Shown piece after piece: positions 24,342 to 35,515 of a DNA stretch of 64,000 nt (position 1 is its first letter; each line of letters opens with the position of its first letter). Below the pieces are notes generated by a model, which was not told the origin of the DNA, made no database searches, and was given only the letters and a program-made list of their open reading frames with translations. The DNA is taken from the NCBI GenBank assembly GCA_005408345.1, contig SEMN01000340.1, positions 62,001 through 126,000 on the forward strand, in the 5' to 3' direction. The translations under genes were made by a program, and so were the position numbers. Source of the DNA: Macquaria australasica (Eukaryota; Chordata; Actinopteri; Centrarchiformes; Percichthyidae).

Positions 24342-24725
24342 GATCCAGACTGTGCTCAGGTTCATCTGTTTCAACTTTGTACAGTGACAGCTCTGTCTTC
24401 CAGTACCTGCTGCTTTGGGCCTCTGCTGTTGTTTCCAATCCCCTGCTGAGCTTTGCTCGAGTATCGACACACATGTCCCTTCAGCTCCAAGACTTTGATG
24501 TCTGACAGGAGTTTCCATGTTGGACGGTAGTTGGATGATGCTATTCCCTTGTGGGTATCTTTCAAGATCAATATTGTCCTGCCTTGTGTTAGATATTCAG
24601 GGTGGGAGTCTGCTGTTAGTAACTGGTTCATTTGTGCTGCTTAGTGTTAATGCAGCACTATTAGTTTCTTCAACCAGTAGGTGTGGATAATTTCAGGACC
24701 CATTTGCTTTTGTAATGGTGACTGG

Positions 24726-26424
24726 TTCCTGCTCTGGAAGATTGCAATGGTCAGGTTTTGGGTCAATTAGCCGCTGAGCAATGGTGTCATTTGATTATTC
24801 TTTCACCCAAACATGTATTTACGCAGCTCTACAGTTCCAGACCTAAATCTAAACCAAAGTCGTATTTCAACATTAGCTGCTAAAGCTTTAACTACATAAT
24901 ATTCCGCTACAGCAGCAGTTTAAGCTACAGCAGCTCCTCAATATCAATGAGACTGACATTCAACACAACCTGATTTACAGCCACCCAGCCAGAACAAAAA
25001 CAAACAGCATTTCCATTCTCCTGTGTTACACCATTACTACCGGGGCTACAATTAAGGCTCATTGTTTTTGCTTTTTACCAATTTTCACTGAAAATAATAA
25101 CAGTTTAACAAGGGAAGATTGGTATTTTCACGCAGATTCTATTTGTTGATGAAAGTTTGTGTTCACCACAGTTTTTGGTACACTGAGAACAACTCAGAAT
25201 ATGGTTCCATGAACACCAAGTGAGGTGAAAAATAGTGTTTGTGCAATAAATAGTATTTGTAATCAAATCTGTGTGTAATAAAGTAAACCGAAGAAATACT
25301 GTGCATTATACAAGGTTTCAGTCATTTAGCTATAACAATTTACCTATCTAGTTAGAGCCGCTTACTTTACTATTTGTATAGTTTGTTTTATTTTTAAAAT
25401 GCTGCATATGCCTAGCAACTGACATACAACATTTGACCATAAAACTGCACTATTTGGAAATATATAATGGTGAAATCTTCCTGAGACATGAAAGTCTTTG
25501 ATGAATCACTTAGTTATTAATTAGCTCAGCGGGTTAATTTAATTGAGTGATAAACAGACAACCTAGGAGCCCACCCAGTAAGGCTCACCGGTCAGAAGCT
25601 TATGAGACACACTGCTGTAAATTACTTCGATCCCATTATTACTGGCACAGGGGAGGGCAGGAGTCACAGCAGGTGACCTAATTTGATCTCACACTGTAAT
25701 GAGGATAAAGATCTTTCTAATAGGCACAGCAAAGTATTAGAGGGCCTGTTAGGAAAACTCCAAATGGCTGCCAGTGATAGGCCTATTATAGTATATGCCC
25801 AACAAAGTGGCCTTGATGTAATTCCCTATCTCTCAGATCTCTCATTTAGAGCTGGAACACATACAACGCTGTAAATTATGACCGAAAATTGGTTTTTACG
25901 AAATGTGTGCTGAATGCTGTGATGCCAATTATCACTTGACATTAGATGGTGGAGGAGTTCTACATGCAACATCTACATCCAGTCATTTACCCCCAGCCTG
26001 CGAGGTAGAAGCTCAAATAACATCAAATACTCTCCTGCTGAGACACTGCTAATTAATAAAAGTCATGGTAAAGGAGCCTCTCCCCTTCCCCTCCTTGTGC
26101 TTACTTGCTAGAAATCGATTTGTGTCTCTCCTGCTGCCACTGTGTCTGACAGATGTCTTTTTGCAGTACAACGCTCACGCTGCAAGCAGTCACAGTGTCT
26201 ACAGCTGAACTATGCCAGGCCAGATAAGAGGCACAGAGCTGCCTGTTGGGGTTGGAGCATGAAAAAACCTCTTAGTGGTTCTCCACTGCAGGCGTTGTTC
26301 ACAGGTTACAGAAATCCAAGGTTTATATTGGATAAAGGGCAGTTGAGGAAAACCTCTGTTTTTCTTCTTCTAGTAAATACATGTTGCAATCAGACAGTAA
26401 CTGTAGGTAACTTTGTGCTTTTTT
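24726..26424. other. Non-coding DNA, candidate conserved block 25480-26090
   Basis: From about 25480 to 26090 the sequence is repeat-free with balanced base composition. It carries TTATTAATTAGCTCAG and GGTTAATTTAATTGAG homeodomain-type cores. This resembles developmental conserved non-coding sequence, but conservation is inference only. Open frames up to 102 codons (26142-26450) lack domains. Confidence 0.4.
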
Positions 26425-26886
26425 TAGCCATGCTAGTTGCACGGCTCTAAGGATGGCAGTGTCAGTCAGTCGGCCCACCACTTTGGTCCAGACTGAAATA
26501 TCTCAACAACTATTGGATGAATTGCCATGAAATTTTGTACAGACATTTGTGGTGGCAAGAGAATGAATCCTAATAACTCTCATGATCCCCTGACTTTTCA
26601 TCTAGCGCCATCATCAGGTCAAAATTTCACTCCGATACTTTGGTTTATGACTAAATAACGCAAATGACATTCCCATCAGCCACAGCTGCACTTTGTGTTT
26701 AGTGATAAATAGCAAATGTTAGCATGCTAACACGCTAAACTAAGATGGTGAACATGGCAAACATTGTACCTGCTTAACATCAGCATGGTAGCATTGTCAT
26801 TGTGAGCCTGTTAGCATGCTGACAGTTGCCCAAAGAAGTGCTGTGCTTAAACACAGCCTCACAGAGCTGCTGGCATGGCTGTAGTC
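26425..26886 (+). repeat. Repeat family A, copy 2 (plus orientation)
   Basis: Starts TTAGCCATGCTAGTTGCACG and contains CCACTTTGGTCCAGACTG, AAATATCTCAACAACTATTG, TCTAGCGCCATCATCAGG and TTAGCATGCTAACACGC. Ends GAGCTGCTGGCATGGCTG. Start and end are inverted repeats (AGCCATGCTAG-type). Best-preserved copy together with 36676-37100. Confidence 0.8.
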
Positions 26887-27536
26887 TTGTCTGTTATTAT
26901 CTCACCAATGTGCGGTGATTAATAAGCCACCATGGCTAAAATGGCAAAACTGGATTTATTATATTCAAAGCTGGGCTAGGCAAGGGTTTTATGTGATTAA
27001 ACCAGGTGTGTAATTATCTCATCAGGCTCAGTCACAAAGTAGGGCTGCAGCAGAGAATTGTCTCATCCCAACTACTTGAGACCCTTCGGTTTCACTGCAT
27101 TTACGAAAATGAAGTTGTGGATATCAAAGCTAAAATGTCCCTTCTTGCTGTTATTTGGGAGTGTAAAGGTGTCTAAATACACTGAGATATGAATTTGAGC
27201 AATAAGTACATAAAGCACACACAGCCACAGTCTGGAGCAATACAGCTCCACAGACATGGGATACATTATGGCTTTTCTTAATGTATTCCAGTCATGTCTA
27301 TTATAATTAGTAATTATGATTCTGGCTATGATGCTTTACATGCACTGTAATAAGCTGAAGTACACCACACTGTGATCTTACAGTAGTTTTGACACTTAGG
27401 TGCCTGTTTTAACCAGTGATAAATATTCATTTCACGAAGGAAAAATCACGTGTGTTTACTGAACCAACTGAAAGGAAAACAGGGCCTGTTGTGGGAAGAA
27501 AATGCATGAAAGATCCTGGATACATGCCCTCTCTGG

Positions 27537-28072
27537 CAGTGGTGGAAATTAGCTAAGTACATTTACTCAAGTACTGTACTTAAGTATAATTTTGAGGTAC
27601 TTGTACTTTACTTGAGTATTTCAATTTTATGCTACTTTATACTTCTATTCCACTACATGTCAGGGGGAAATATTGTACTTTTTTACTCCACTACATTTAT
27701 CCGACAGCTGGAGTTAGTAGTTACTTTACAGATTAAGATTTTATAAAACATATAATCAATTTATGAAATATGATACTGTGCTATAGATTTAAATATCCAT
27801 CAGTAGATAAAGTAGTTCAAAAGTGCTCCACCTACACCAGCTGTAACATAAAAATGCCGCTTCCATGTTAAAGCATCAGTAATTATATTCCAAAAATATG
27901 ATATATACAGTGTATATAATAACTCTCTGAAAGGGATCATTCTGCCCAACAAGTACTTTTACTTTAATACTTCAAGTGCATTTTGCTGTTAATCCTTTTG
28001 TACTTTTACTAAAGTGAAATCTTGAATGTAAGACTTTTACTTGTAACAAAGTATTTTTACAGAGCTGTATTG
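27537..28072 (+). mobile_element. hAT-like MITE (AAGTAC family), copy 2, right end truncated
   Basis: Begins CAGTGGTGGAAATTAGC and continues AAGTACATTTACTCAAGTAC, then TTTTACTCCACTACATTTAT. It breaks off after GTATTTTTACAGAGC, short of the expected CCACCACTG end. The CAGTGGTGG start is typical of hAT ends. No transposase sequence. Confidence 0.8.
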
Positions 28073-30586
28073 CTATGAGAGCAGTCAGTGCACCTCCATG
28101 TTGAACAGGGTGAAGTTTCCTGTTTTCACTGTGTGCTTTCAGTAATTCTCTGGGTTTACACAAAAAACAGACCAGCCCAAACGTATTTTTACAATGACAG
28201 CGCCTCGGTCAGGTAGCTCAGCGATCTGGAGTGCAATGCAATATTTCTGAAGGATGAACTGCTCACATTGTTGCTTCTTGTCACATACATAGCATTCCCA
28301 CACAACAGTAATTCTGCTTAATGAGGATAATCCCTTAAATCAGGATTGTATTGTCAGTATTGAGCTTATCCCATTTTGTTTCCTTATCATCCCGATCTAT
28401 CGTCAGCATGTTCTGCTGATAAACATCAAAGACACAAAGGAGAGGGATTATGGATAATTGCAGAGAAATAAATCAAATTAAATTATACATGGTGTTTAAG
28501 TTCAGTATCTAGCACTGAGATGGCAATATGAGAGTGGCACGCTTGTCATAAAATGGCAGCTGGAAATGTATCACACAGTCTTGTAACTTCTATGTAGTAT
28601 AAGATCTAAAAACTCTGACTTTACTGTATAAACACTGTGAAAAAGATCACAAACCACCACATCACATATTTTCCTCATTCTTTTTTCCAACACATATTTC
28701 TCACTCTCCCTGTGATTTCATTCACTTGTGAATAATTCCACAATGTCAGTTATGTTAATTAAATTTCTGTTCAGCTCTGTTTGTTGATTATGTATTTGGT
28801 GAGATGTTATTAGCACTTTGGTTTTTATCTCACCTTCATGGATTTTTTTTTTTACCTGGTTCTGAAGTTGTATTTGATATTGTATTTCTGTCTCTTCGGT
28901 TTTCTTTTTTGAAGTTTTGCACACAGACTGAAATAAAAAATAACAATGTTCATTAATAGTGTATCACCACCGCTGTGATTTAGCCTCATGGTAGCCAATT
29001 TAACAACTCTGTTGCTACAGTAAGACGTAGTAACTTTTCAGAACTCTCAACTGTCTTTCTAGCAACAAATAAAACTAAATTAATAACATTTTCCATCCAT
29101 GGAGAGCAACGTTAATGTAGTGACTGTCAAAGAATTTGGTGACAGCTCAATGGAGTTGATGCAGATTTGCACAACTTCCTTGTCTGATCTAAACGAGTGT
29201 GATGATCACAGTGCATCCCACACACAGCAAACATCTCCCTGCACTATGAGCTGTGTGCTGCAGCAAATCAGTTTGTGTGTTATTTAGCATATGATGTCAT
29301 CAGGCAACTTCTAGTAACTTCAGTCAATGCTTTAATTAAAAGGGAGTTGGCAACCCTGAGGCTGCTTCTTCCTTGAGGATTTATTAGCAATTTTGTTGTG
29401 TCATTTTGATCAATGCATATGCAACCAATCTCAGCAATATTTGAGAGAACTTTCACACTCAAAAGTAGAGTGAAAAGCCGGTCATCATTGAGAGGGGGAC
29501 GACGCGATATTTTTTAAATATGAACTCGGTGTGAATGTCCGATTGTCGGTTTTGGAAACTTACAGAAGTGGTCGGACACCGCCCTCCCAATCCGCCGTCG
29601 GAAAGGTGAGGGGGGAGGGGATTTCCCAAGCTATTTGATTGCCCAACAAGCAAATCTGAAGAAGCATAGTGGCAGCTTATGTTCCTCCCAGCTGCGCTGA
29701 GCTTGGTGCTTTCGTGTGGGGTGTGACGAGGTCAGACGCCAAATATCAATGCTGTATGTATCCAACATTCACATAATAATCCATTACATGTAAGTTGGCT
29801 GACTGAACTAGAGCATTACAATTCGGCTATTATAGAATTGCTATAACTCTGTAACAGATATTTGTGCTAACTTCGACTCCTCTCAGCCATAGATGTATCT
29901 CTTATCAATAGTAGATACTTGAAAATGATTGCAGGAAGTGAGCCTTTTTGTAGGTTTTGACCAAAAGATGTAAGAAGTAAGCAAGTAAAAGAAGTCAAAT
30001 TCTGTCTGCGAACTATATTAGCAGACTGGGTTTTGTGTGAATGGCAATGACCAAGTGTTTATTGGTGACTAACAGTCTCACAGGATCGGTCAAATGAGGG
30101 TTTAACACGTGTTTATTAACCTGTGTCATGCACCAGCTAGTGTCTGAAAGTGTTACATGTCTACGCTGGTTACAAACAATGATGATGGAGAATGATTCAG
30201 AGGACAGTGGGTTGCTTGTTTATCGGTGACCTTTATTCACTCCTACAGTTTGAAGAGGTGTTTTGGATTAAGCCTACAATATTATACCTTCTATTTAAAT
30301 TGTGCCTGCAGATAAACACAAAAAACAATTTTATCTTCAACAAAAACATTAGATGGACTGATTTTGTTTTCTAAAGGTAAGGTCCAATAAGACTCGAGTC
30401 CAAGAGCAGTATTTTCCTTCAGTATGATTTGAGGGCATGGTTTTATTTCTGTTCATAAAATATTATGAATAAGTACTTACAGTAACTATTTGCTGTACTT
30501 TCAATCTGCTTTATATTGTGTAAGTCCTTTATTAAGTAAGAGAGAGCAATAAAACATTATTTTTTAATGCTGCTGTATCCTTGGCT

Positions 30587-30899
30587 TCAAAATTCTACTA
30601 ATTCATTTAATTCTACTGAAACAATAAAACCCAAAGAAAGATACCTACACCAAACAGCCACTAAAAAGAAAAGTAGTATAGTATATAGTATAGTATAGTA
30701 GTATAATAAATGCAAAGAAACGTCAGAATCCTGCAGGAACTGACCAGAGGTCTGGTTCGGGCGGTCAGGTGGGGAATCCTCAGTATTTGTGAGGGTCAGG
30801 CAGCGGTGGACAGATGCTCGACAAGAGGTCACAACAGACAGGGGGTCATAAATATGGAAGACAGGCTGATCTGGCCTATGACAAGGAAAGAGCGGCTGC
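30587..30899 (-). CDS. Weak candidate for gpc5 terminal exon
   Basis: This is the only open frame near the glypican exon that fits as its continuation, and I rate it low. After CACCCATTACAG (ending at plus 30900) the minus strand reads TG then CAG CCG. With the leftover T of the 32063-32225 exon this restores the frame, which stays open about 104 codons to TGA at 30587-30589. The translation carries an acidic/Ser stretch (QFLQDSDVS) and then a hydrophobic run ending LLFFLVAVW, a layout like a GPI signal. However, part of that run is encoded by the (TATAG)n microsatellite, a 16-residue charged tail follows, and no residues match the known GPC5 end. Chance is a fair explanation. Confidence 0.15.
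30672..30705. repeat. (TATAG)n imperfect microsatellite
   Basis: AGTATAGTATATAGTATAGT and following TATAGTAG units, imperfect 5-bp periodicity over about 34 bp. Confidence 0.85.
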
Positions 30900-31654
30900 A
30901 CTGTAATGGGTGATAAATGTCAGAGCCCCCCTTACAGCCTCAGATGAGCAATTGTTAAGCCTGAGCTGCTAAAGCCGACAAGCAGACTGACAAGCAGTAA
31001 AGGAAACATTTACACGGATAGAACGGCTTGTTTGGATGACCCCTCCCTCCTTCCCCTTCCTCACTGTCGCCGTAGGCAAAATGAGAGAGGTGATTAATCA
31101 GGTTGTTAGCATGTTTGATGGAGAGTAGAGGAGAGAGTAGAGGAGGAATCCATGTGCCGAGTGTAAGAGGAGAGTGTGAAAGGCAGCAAAATGAGAGAGG
31201 AGAGCTCTGCCGCTGTGATTCATCAGGGGTTACTGATCCTCTGGGGAGCAATAATTTTTAAAGTAACGGGCCTTGATTGCAATAATGTCCCCATAGCAAC
31301 TATTATCTTTAATGACTATTATTACGGCTGTCATAAAATGAAGACTGGAGCAAGTCTTATTAAAATATAGTATTATGCAACTGCACCTTTGAATGTCTTC
31401 ACTGATCAAACACTAGCTTTAATTTTCAAATTCTGCAATTTTAAAAAGGTAGAATTTAACGCACGTGTTGAAAATTATAAAGCATAACAACATACGTGTA
31501 TGACTTCTTATGGTATATTTATTGCTGTTACTTTGTCAATGTTATTTCATTCTTTTGATCTGATGTGCTTCGTGAACCTTGATTATTCTCTTCATATTTT
31601 AATTCATTGCAAGTCTGTGTTATATGCTTTGAAACTTATATGTTTTTGTTTAGT

Positions 31655-31810
31655 TTAGTACATTTATTTGTCAGGGACCATGCATAAAAAATACCTCTAC
31701 CTCATGCAAAGAGAAGAGATGCTTTGTACTGTACCAGATTTAGCTACTAGCTACTTTCCATCTGCAGCGCCAGGGCAGGTAGACACCAACACTACTACTA
31801 CTAATACAGT
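31655..31810 (+). repeat. Dispersed teleost repeat (TTATTTGTCAGGGACCATGC)
   Basis: TTATTTGTCAGGGACCATGC, TGTACTGTACCAGATTTAGC, CCATCTGCAGCGCCAGGG and CAGGTAGACACC are in the order I know from a fish repeat. It is followed by (ACT)n at 31789-31802. The element class is unknown to me. Confidence 0.45.
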
Positions 31811-32062
31811 TAATACAAATAAAAGTTCAAAATGCAGTAAATACTAAATGCAGTCATACATCCATACATACAAATTAAAATCATCGCTCCCAATCCTTCA
31901 CAATTTAAATGCTCATTCCCACTCGAATGTAGTATTCTTGCCATTTAACTCAACCTCCTTAGGGTGAAAAATGGGTGCTCTGGTAATGACTGCTGGGTAA
32001 AGATGTGTTCACATGGTTAATTGGTTAATTGCTCTATAAAATTACAAAAAGATGAGACTCAC

Positions 32063-32225
32063 ATTTGGAGACTCTGGGGACTTTCCTCTTATTCTCGCCA
32101 CCACCTGAACCACCGCAACCATCCTCATCATCACAGTCGCCGCTGTAACGTCCCTCTGCGTCTCCACTTCCTGTTTCAATCTGGTCCAGTGTCCCCAGTT
32201 TAGGAATGGACTTTCCCTGCAACAG
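32063..32225 (-). CDS. gpc5: Glypican-5 penultimate-type exon, Ser-Gly heparan sulfate attachment region
   Basis: Glypicans are GPI-anchored cell-surface heparan sulfate proteoglycans that tune Hedgehog, Wnt, FGF and BMP signalling. This exon encodes 54 codons plus one base (163 bp). It starts LLQGKSIPKLG and includes YSGDCDDEDGCGGSGGGE, ending NKRKVPRVSK. Three Ser-Gly pairs in acidic or Gly-rich context (residues 20-21, 28-29 and 40-41 of the exon) are the expected chain attachment sites. SGDCDDEDGCGGSG is, to my recollection, identical in human GPC5, whereas GPC3 has SGDCGDDEDECIGGSG, which favours gpc5. The acceptor is a T-rich tract ending CCACAACCAG (intron ends at 32226) and the donor is AAAT|GTGAGT at 32062. 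Entry phase 0 joins exactly to the exon at 47324-47444; exit phase 1 matches a Trp codon (T|GG) in the human protein. The GPI-signal exon is not identified. Paralogue (a, b or c) not resolved. Confidence 0.95.
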
Positions 32226-32265
32226 CTGGTTGTGGAAAAAAGACACAGAAAAATACACATTTTTA

Positions 32266-32303
32266 AAAAATAAATAAATAAATAAATATATATATATATA
32301 TAT
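32266..32303. repeat. (TAAA)n followed by (TA)n microsatellite
   Basis: AAAATAAATAAATAAATAAA then TATATATATATATATAT. It lies only about 40 bp upstream (minus strand) of the acceptor of the 32063-32225 exon, just beyond the T-rich tract. Confidence 0.9.
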
Positions 32304-32756
32304 TTGTTTTTTACAGAAATTGGTTTAAAGTATTTTTAACTTTGAGATTATGTGCCCACACTTTAAAAGTTGCTGTGTATTCTTGCTGCAAGAAGCATTA
32401 TATCTGCATTGTATGTATATCACATTCACATTCAATATTCACAGCAGGATACAGTGAACAAGGTCCTCTCGTGGCAAGGACAGCACAGAATATACTCTCA
32501 GAAAATGAAGAGAAAAACGGGGAGAAAATGCAAAAGAGCTGCTGATTATGCTGCTAATCAGTCCTCAAAGCAATAAAAACTATGAATCTACAGAATGCCT
32601 GCACTGCAGATGGCATTTTTTAAGATAAATTTCTGTCCAGATTTTTGCTTAATCCTGATTTTTTAATACAAATTTCTAAAAAAAAATAAAATTTAAAAAA
32701 AGCCTAAAATAAACATTAGGCTGGTGAATTAATATTTATCAAGATGACTATGAGCA

Positions 32757-32960
32757 TCAACAATTGTCCTGATCGCCACCACTTACAAACTTAAATGGAT
32801 CCATAGTATGCGTTACATGACGCTCACCCTTCTCGGCCACAGCAGCCTGCAGGGCAGCTAAACTTTCTGCTGTATTGCTGTGCAGCAGAATCTCAATCAA
32901 AGACTTTGTGAACTCAATACCAGGGGAAATGCATACGCTAATTGGCTCATTTAAATTCAT
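32757..32960 (-). CDS. Unidentified short open frame with splice-donor-like ends
   Basis: I do not recognise the product. The minus strand carries a 67-codon ATG frame beginning MNLNEPISV, with a helix-like stretch FTKSLIEILLHSNTAESL and AALQAAVAEKGE. Its codon choice is less AT-biased than its surroundings. Two donor-like sites lie inside: GAGAAGG|GTGAGC (intron side from 32827) and TTT|GTAAGT (32786-32781). No strong acceptor was seen before it; TTTCCCCTGGTATTGAG is the best. It sits in the gpc5 intron 530 bp before the next exon. It could be a chance frame, a cryptic exon or a relic of another gene. Confidence 0.2.
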   Translation of the reverse strand: MNLNEPISVCISPGIEFTKSLIEILLHSNTAESLAALQAAVAEKGERHVTHTMDPFKFVSGGDQDNC

Positions 32961-33801
32961 GGTGCATCATTGGAAACAAGAGAGACTGCTTTGTGTTGAT
33001 CAGAAAGGTAGTGTCTATGCTTATTAGTTACTGTTGTGGTTCGGTGCAAGGGAGCAGAAGTGTCAGGGTTGCTGCCATGGCTGAGCTGGGACATATCTGT
33101 GCTGGTAATTAGCCTGTCTGGGGTCTCTGCTCTTCACTGGTGACAGGTTAGAAGATGGACAATATTGAGAGTTTTAGCTATGTGTGTAATTGGCATGATT
33201 TTCTTTCCATTTATGTCAGAAATCTGACCTTTTAGTACATTATGTGGACTAATGAGTTTCCGTGGTGCTTGAGATTAGCCTGGTCTGGGAGTTTGCCTGA
33301 ATTTGAACTCTGTGCTTCACAGTCCAGGAGGTAGAGCACTGCTCGAGGGCTCAGCATGTTCAGAGCTCAAAGGCTGTCGCCTCTGAACCCGTTTGCAAAC
33401 AGCATCTTGCGATAATTAGTCTGCACATGTGAGACAATATGGTACCTGAGCTTTAAGATTCACTCATTTATAGTTTGCAATAAGGTGAAAGATTCAAGTG
33501 TATTTACAAATGAGCCTGTGTATACATTTATGTGTATAATGTGCTGTTTTATTTCACACATACATAGATTAACTCAATCAACACGACTTTAGGTCAAGTC
33601 TCAAGTCACAACTTCATTCTCTAGAAACTCTGATGAATGAGGAGAAACACAGGAGAGTTGACCTCGGTTCTACTGATTTGAAACTGACAATCTGAAATAT
33701 TTTGTAACTTACTGACTTGGACAAATGCATATTTTCTGTTCCCAGTTCATTCCTACAAACTGGTTTGTCATGCACACACTTTGGAGATACAGGAACACAA
33801 A
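32961..33801. other. Non-coding intron sequence
   Basis: No repeat or exon is recognised. Confidence 0.5.
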
Positions 33802-34405
33802 TTAAAGGATAAGGGATGCGATATTGTATATTTTTCTTTTTGTCAAAAAAAGAAAACATAAGAAAATCAAGACCACCAATGAATTGATGCCACTAACAAG
33901 CATTGCCTGTGTAGCCAAAGCCTGATATATTTTATTTCTCTTTGCCGTAGAGCTCCACTGTTGATTGAACACATCAGTGAGCACTACAGTTGCACTGAGC
34001 GACATGTTCCTTCATTATGATTAACATGGGCACTGTATGTTATTTTCAGCTGATCCCACACACACCGTCCTGCTGCCATAAATACTCACTAGCACAACAA
34101 ATTAAAATAGTGCCCAACAAATGGACTTATTTACTCCTTTTAGAGTAGCGTTTGCTAAAAACTACAGTGCCCAGCTTTTTAAAGAAATGATTTAGCTGTT
34201 TTTAAAAAATGAAAGTATATATTCCTGACCTGTTTTTAAAGATTGACATCTTCACTAGGAACTATTGGGCTTGGGGATAAGTGCCACAGACAGGGTAGGG
34301 AAGTCAGAAAGTATTGAGAAACAGACTAACACATTGTTGGTTTTGGTCTTTTCCATGGAATTTGTTAATAACAAAAAAATTTATATCGTCAGTCATATCC
34401 TTTAA
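33802..34405. mobile_element. TTAA-flanked long-TIR element, copy 1 (604 bp, complete)
   Basis: The element begins TTAAAGGATAAGGG at 33802 and ends CATATCCTTTAA at 34405, perfect TTAA at both edges. Behind these lie inverted arms of about 70 bp: CGATATTGTATATTTTTC and AAATCAAGACCACCAATG on the left, against TGTTGGTTTTGGTCTTTTCC and AAATTTATATCGTC on the right. A TTAA target site suggests a piggyBac- or Kolobok-type cut-and-paste mechanism. There is no transposase, so it is non-autonomous. A shorter copy is at 38835-39211. Confidence 0.75.
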
Positions 34406-35515
34406 CATTCCTAGATAAACATTATCCATTAGACAATAAATTGACTCAAATGAAAGCAGCATATAAAAAAAAATAAATTAACACAAAAAAGTAAATTAGA
34501 GAGCGAAAATGTAACTTCATCGTCATGAATCAGTAAATTTGCTTTCACATGCATAACACACGTTATAAAAGAAAACCTGTGCTTTGGGTGACGGCATGAT
34601 TTGCAGTCTTGTTAGCTAATGATATTTCACAACAAACTCATTTGTTCCCAAGCTGAGGAAACACTGGTCATGTTTGAGTAAGTCTGTCAATCAGCAGGTT
34701 ACTCAATTTGTTTACTCTTCAGGGCCGGGGTAGTAACTGCTCTGTGTTTGATTGTATTGAACAGCTGTACTGCTCTTTCTGACACACAATGAAGTGAGCC
34801 TGAATAGCCCAACTGTGTTATTAGTCTTACTTCTGTGACTGACATGTGGCTTTGTCTAACAGTGGCTGTGAGACAGGTGCTCTGATTCGTTCAATGCATC
34901 TCCAGGTGAGAAACTGCTCTGAGTAGGCACCCTGGGGCAGGCCTCTGGCGGTTATTGCAGTGTGTGGAGACTTAGGGATGACCAAATAACACCAATTACT
35001 CTTTTCACAAATAAAACCGCCCACACGCTAATAAACTGCATTATTGCACACTTAGAATTCATTTTCTGAACACAGAGATCCCCTATTGAGTGGTCATTTT
35101 CTTTTCTTTTAAAATTGCTGCACCAATTAAGAGCTAACGCCACAGGAGATAATGATGAACAACAACTTCACTGCAAATCCTTACAGTTAAAACTCCACAG
35201 CACACAAGTTCATAGTCAACTTGATGTTAAGATATAATGGAAATTTGATACTGTAGGCATCAATGTGGCAAGAAAACATCTGAATATCTGATTGACCCTG
35301 CTTTATCAGTAGATTCCCATTTGCTGTAGCTGATATTTACTGTTAATGCAAATTCAAACACTTTGTCCATCTGTTTCATTGAAACACATCTAACTGGAAG
35401 TAATTAGTCAAAGACAACTGGGCTCACGGTATAACCTTAGAAAGACTAAAACAGGAACTCATCAGTTAAATTGTAATGTTTTTTTAATGTCTTAATGTAC
35501 AGTACATATCCAGTG
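34406..35515. other. Non-coding intron sequence
   Basis: No repeat or exon is recognised; open frames up to 65 codons lack domains. Confidence 0.5.

Larger units (their letters stand above)
22855..24725 (-). pseudogene. R4/Dong-like LINE reverse transcriptase, decayed and interrupted
   Basis: Read on the minus strand, the pieces occur in the order of an intact non-LTR retrotransposon. They are HTYWLKKL (24666-24685), LTQGRTILILKD and SNYRP (24371-24631 block), then AQQGIGNNSRG and LEDRAV. After a gap come CIGFNPFSQI (23284-23313), IHLVYMQAIKLND (YMQA at 23221-23232), IYSND, FGVEKC, and finally VRYSAGI and GGFHPKS (about 22893-22910). The polymerase active-site motif, YMDD in working copies, is YMQA, so the enzyme would be dead even without the stops and shifts. 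The gap between the blocks at 23490 and 24360 is roughly double what the protein requires. It is filled by a Tc1-like MITE piece and a hAT-like MITE. The family label is from memory of R4/Dong/Rex6-type proteins. Confidence 0.8.
28073..31654. other. Non-coding DNA, mixed
   Basis: At 28206-28230 AGGTAGCTCAGCGATCTGG resembles a polymerase III A box but has no B box after it. At 29480-29740 a GC-richer block with ACCGCCCTCCCAATCCGCCG may be an unclassified repeat. The segment 31190-31345 looks repeat-free and could be conserved non-coding sequence. A (TATAG)n tract is at 30672-30705. Confidence 0.4.
1..32062 (-). other. gpc5: gpc5 downstream intron (incomplete), at least 32 kb
   Basis: This is the sequence 3' of the glypican exon at 32063-32225 on the minus strand. 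The donor is AAAT|GTGAGT, with the intron starting at 32062. The exon ends one base into a codon, so this is a phase 1 intron. It continues to the left edge of the window unless an unrecognised terminal exon lies inside. I looked for a last exon encoding a hydrophobic GPI signal and found only one weak, phase-compatible candidate (30587-30899), so this may all be intron, or partly intron, 3'UTR and intergenic DNA. Most of what can be identified here is transposable-element debris. Confidence 0.6.

Noticed and set aside
26142..26450. 102-codon plus-strand frame as a gene
   Set aside because: Basic and cysteine-rich without a domain, no splice context, and its end runs into the family A repeat.
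28204..28235. tRNA gene starting AGGTAGCTCAGCGATCTGG
   Set aside because: It has an A-box-like start but no B box or acceptor-stem pairing downstream.
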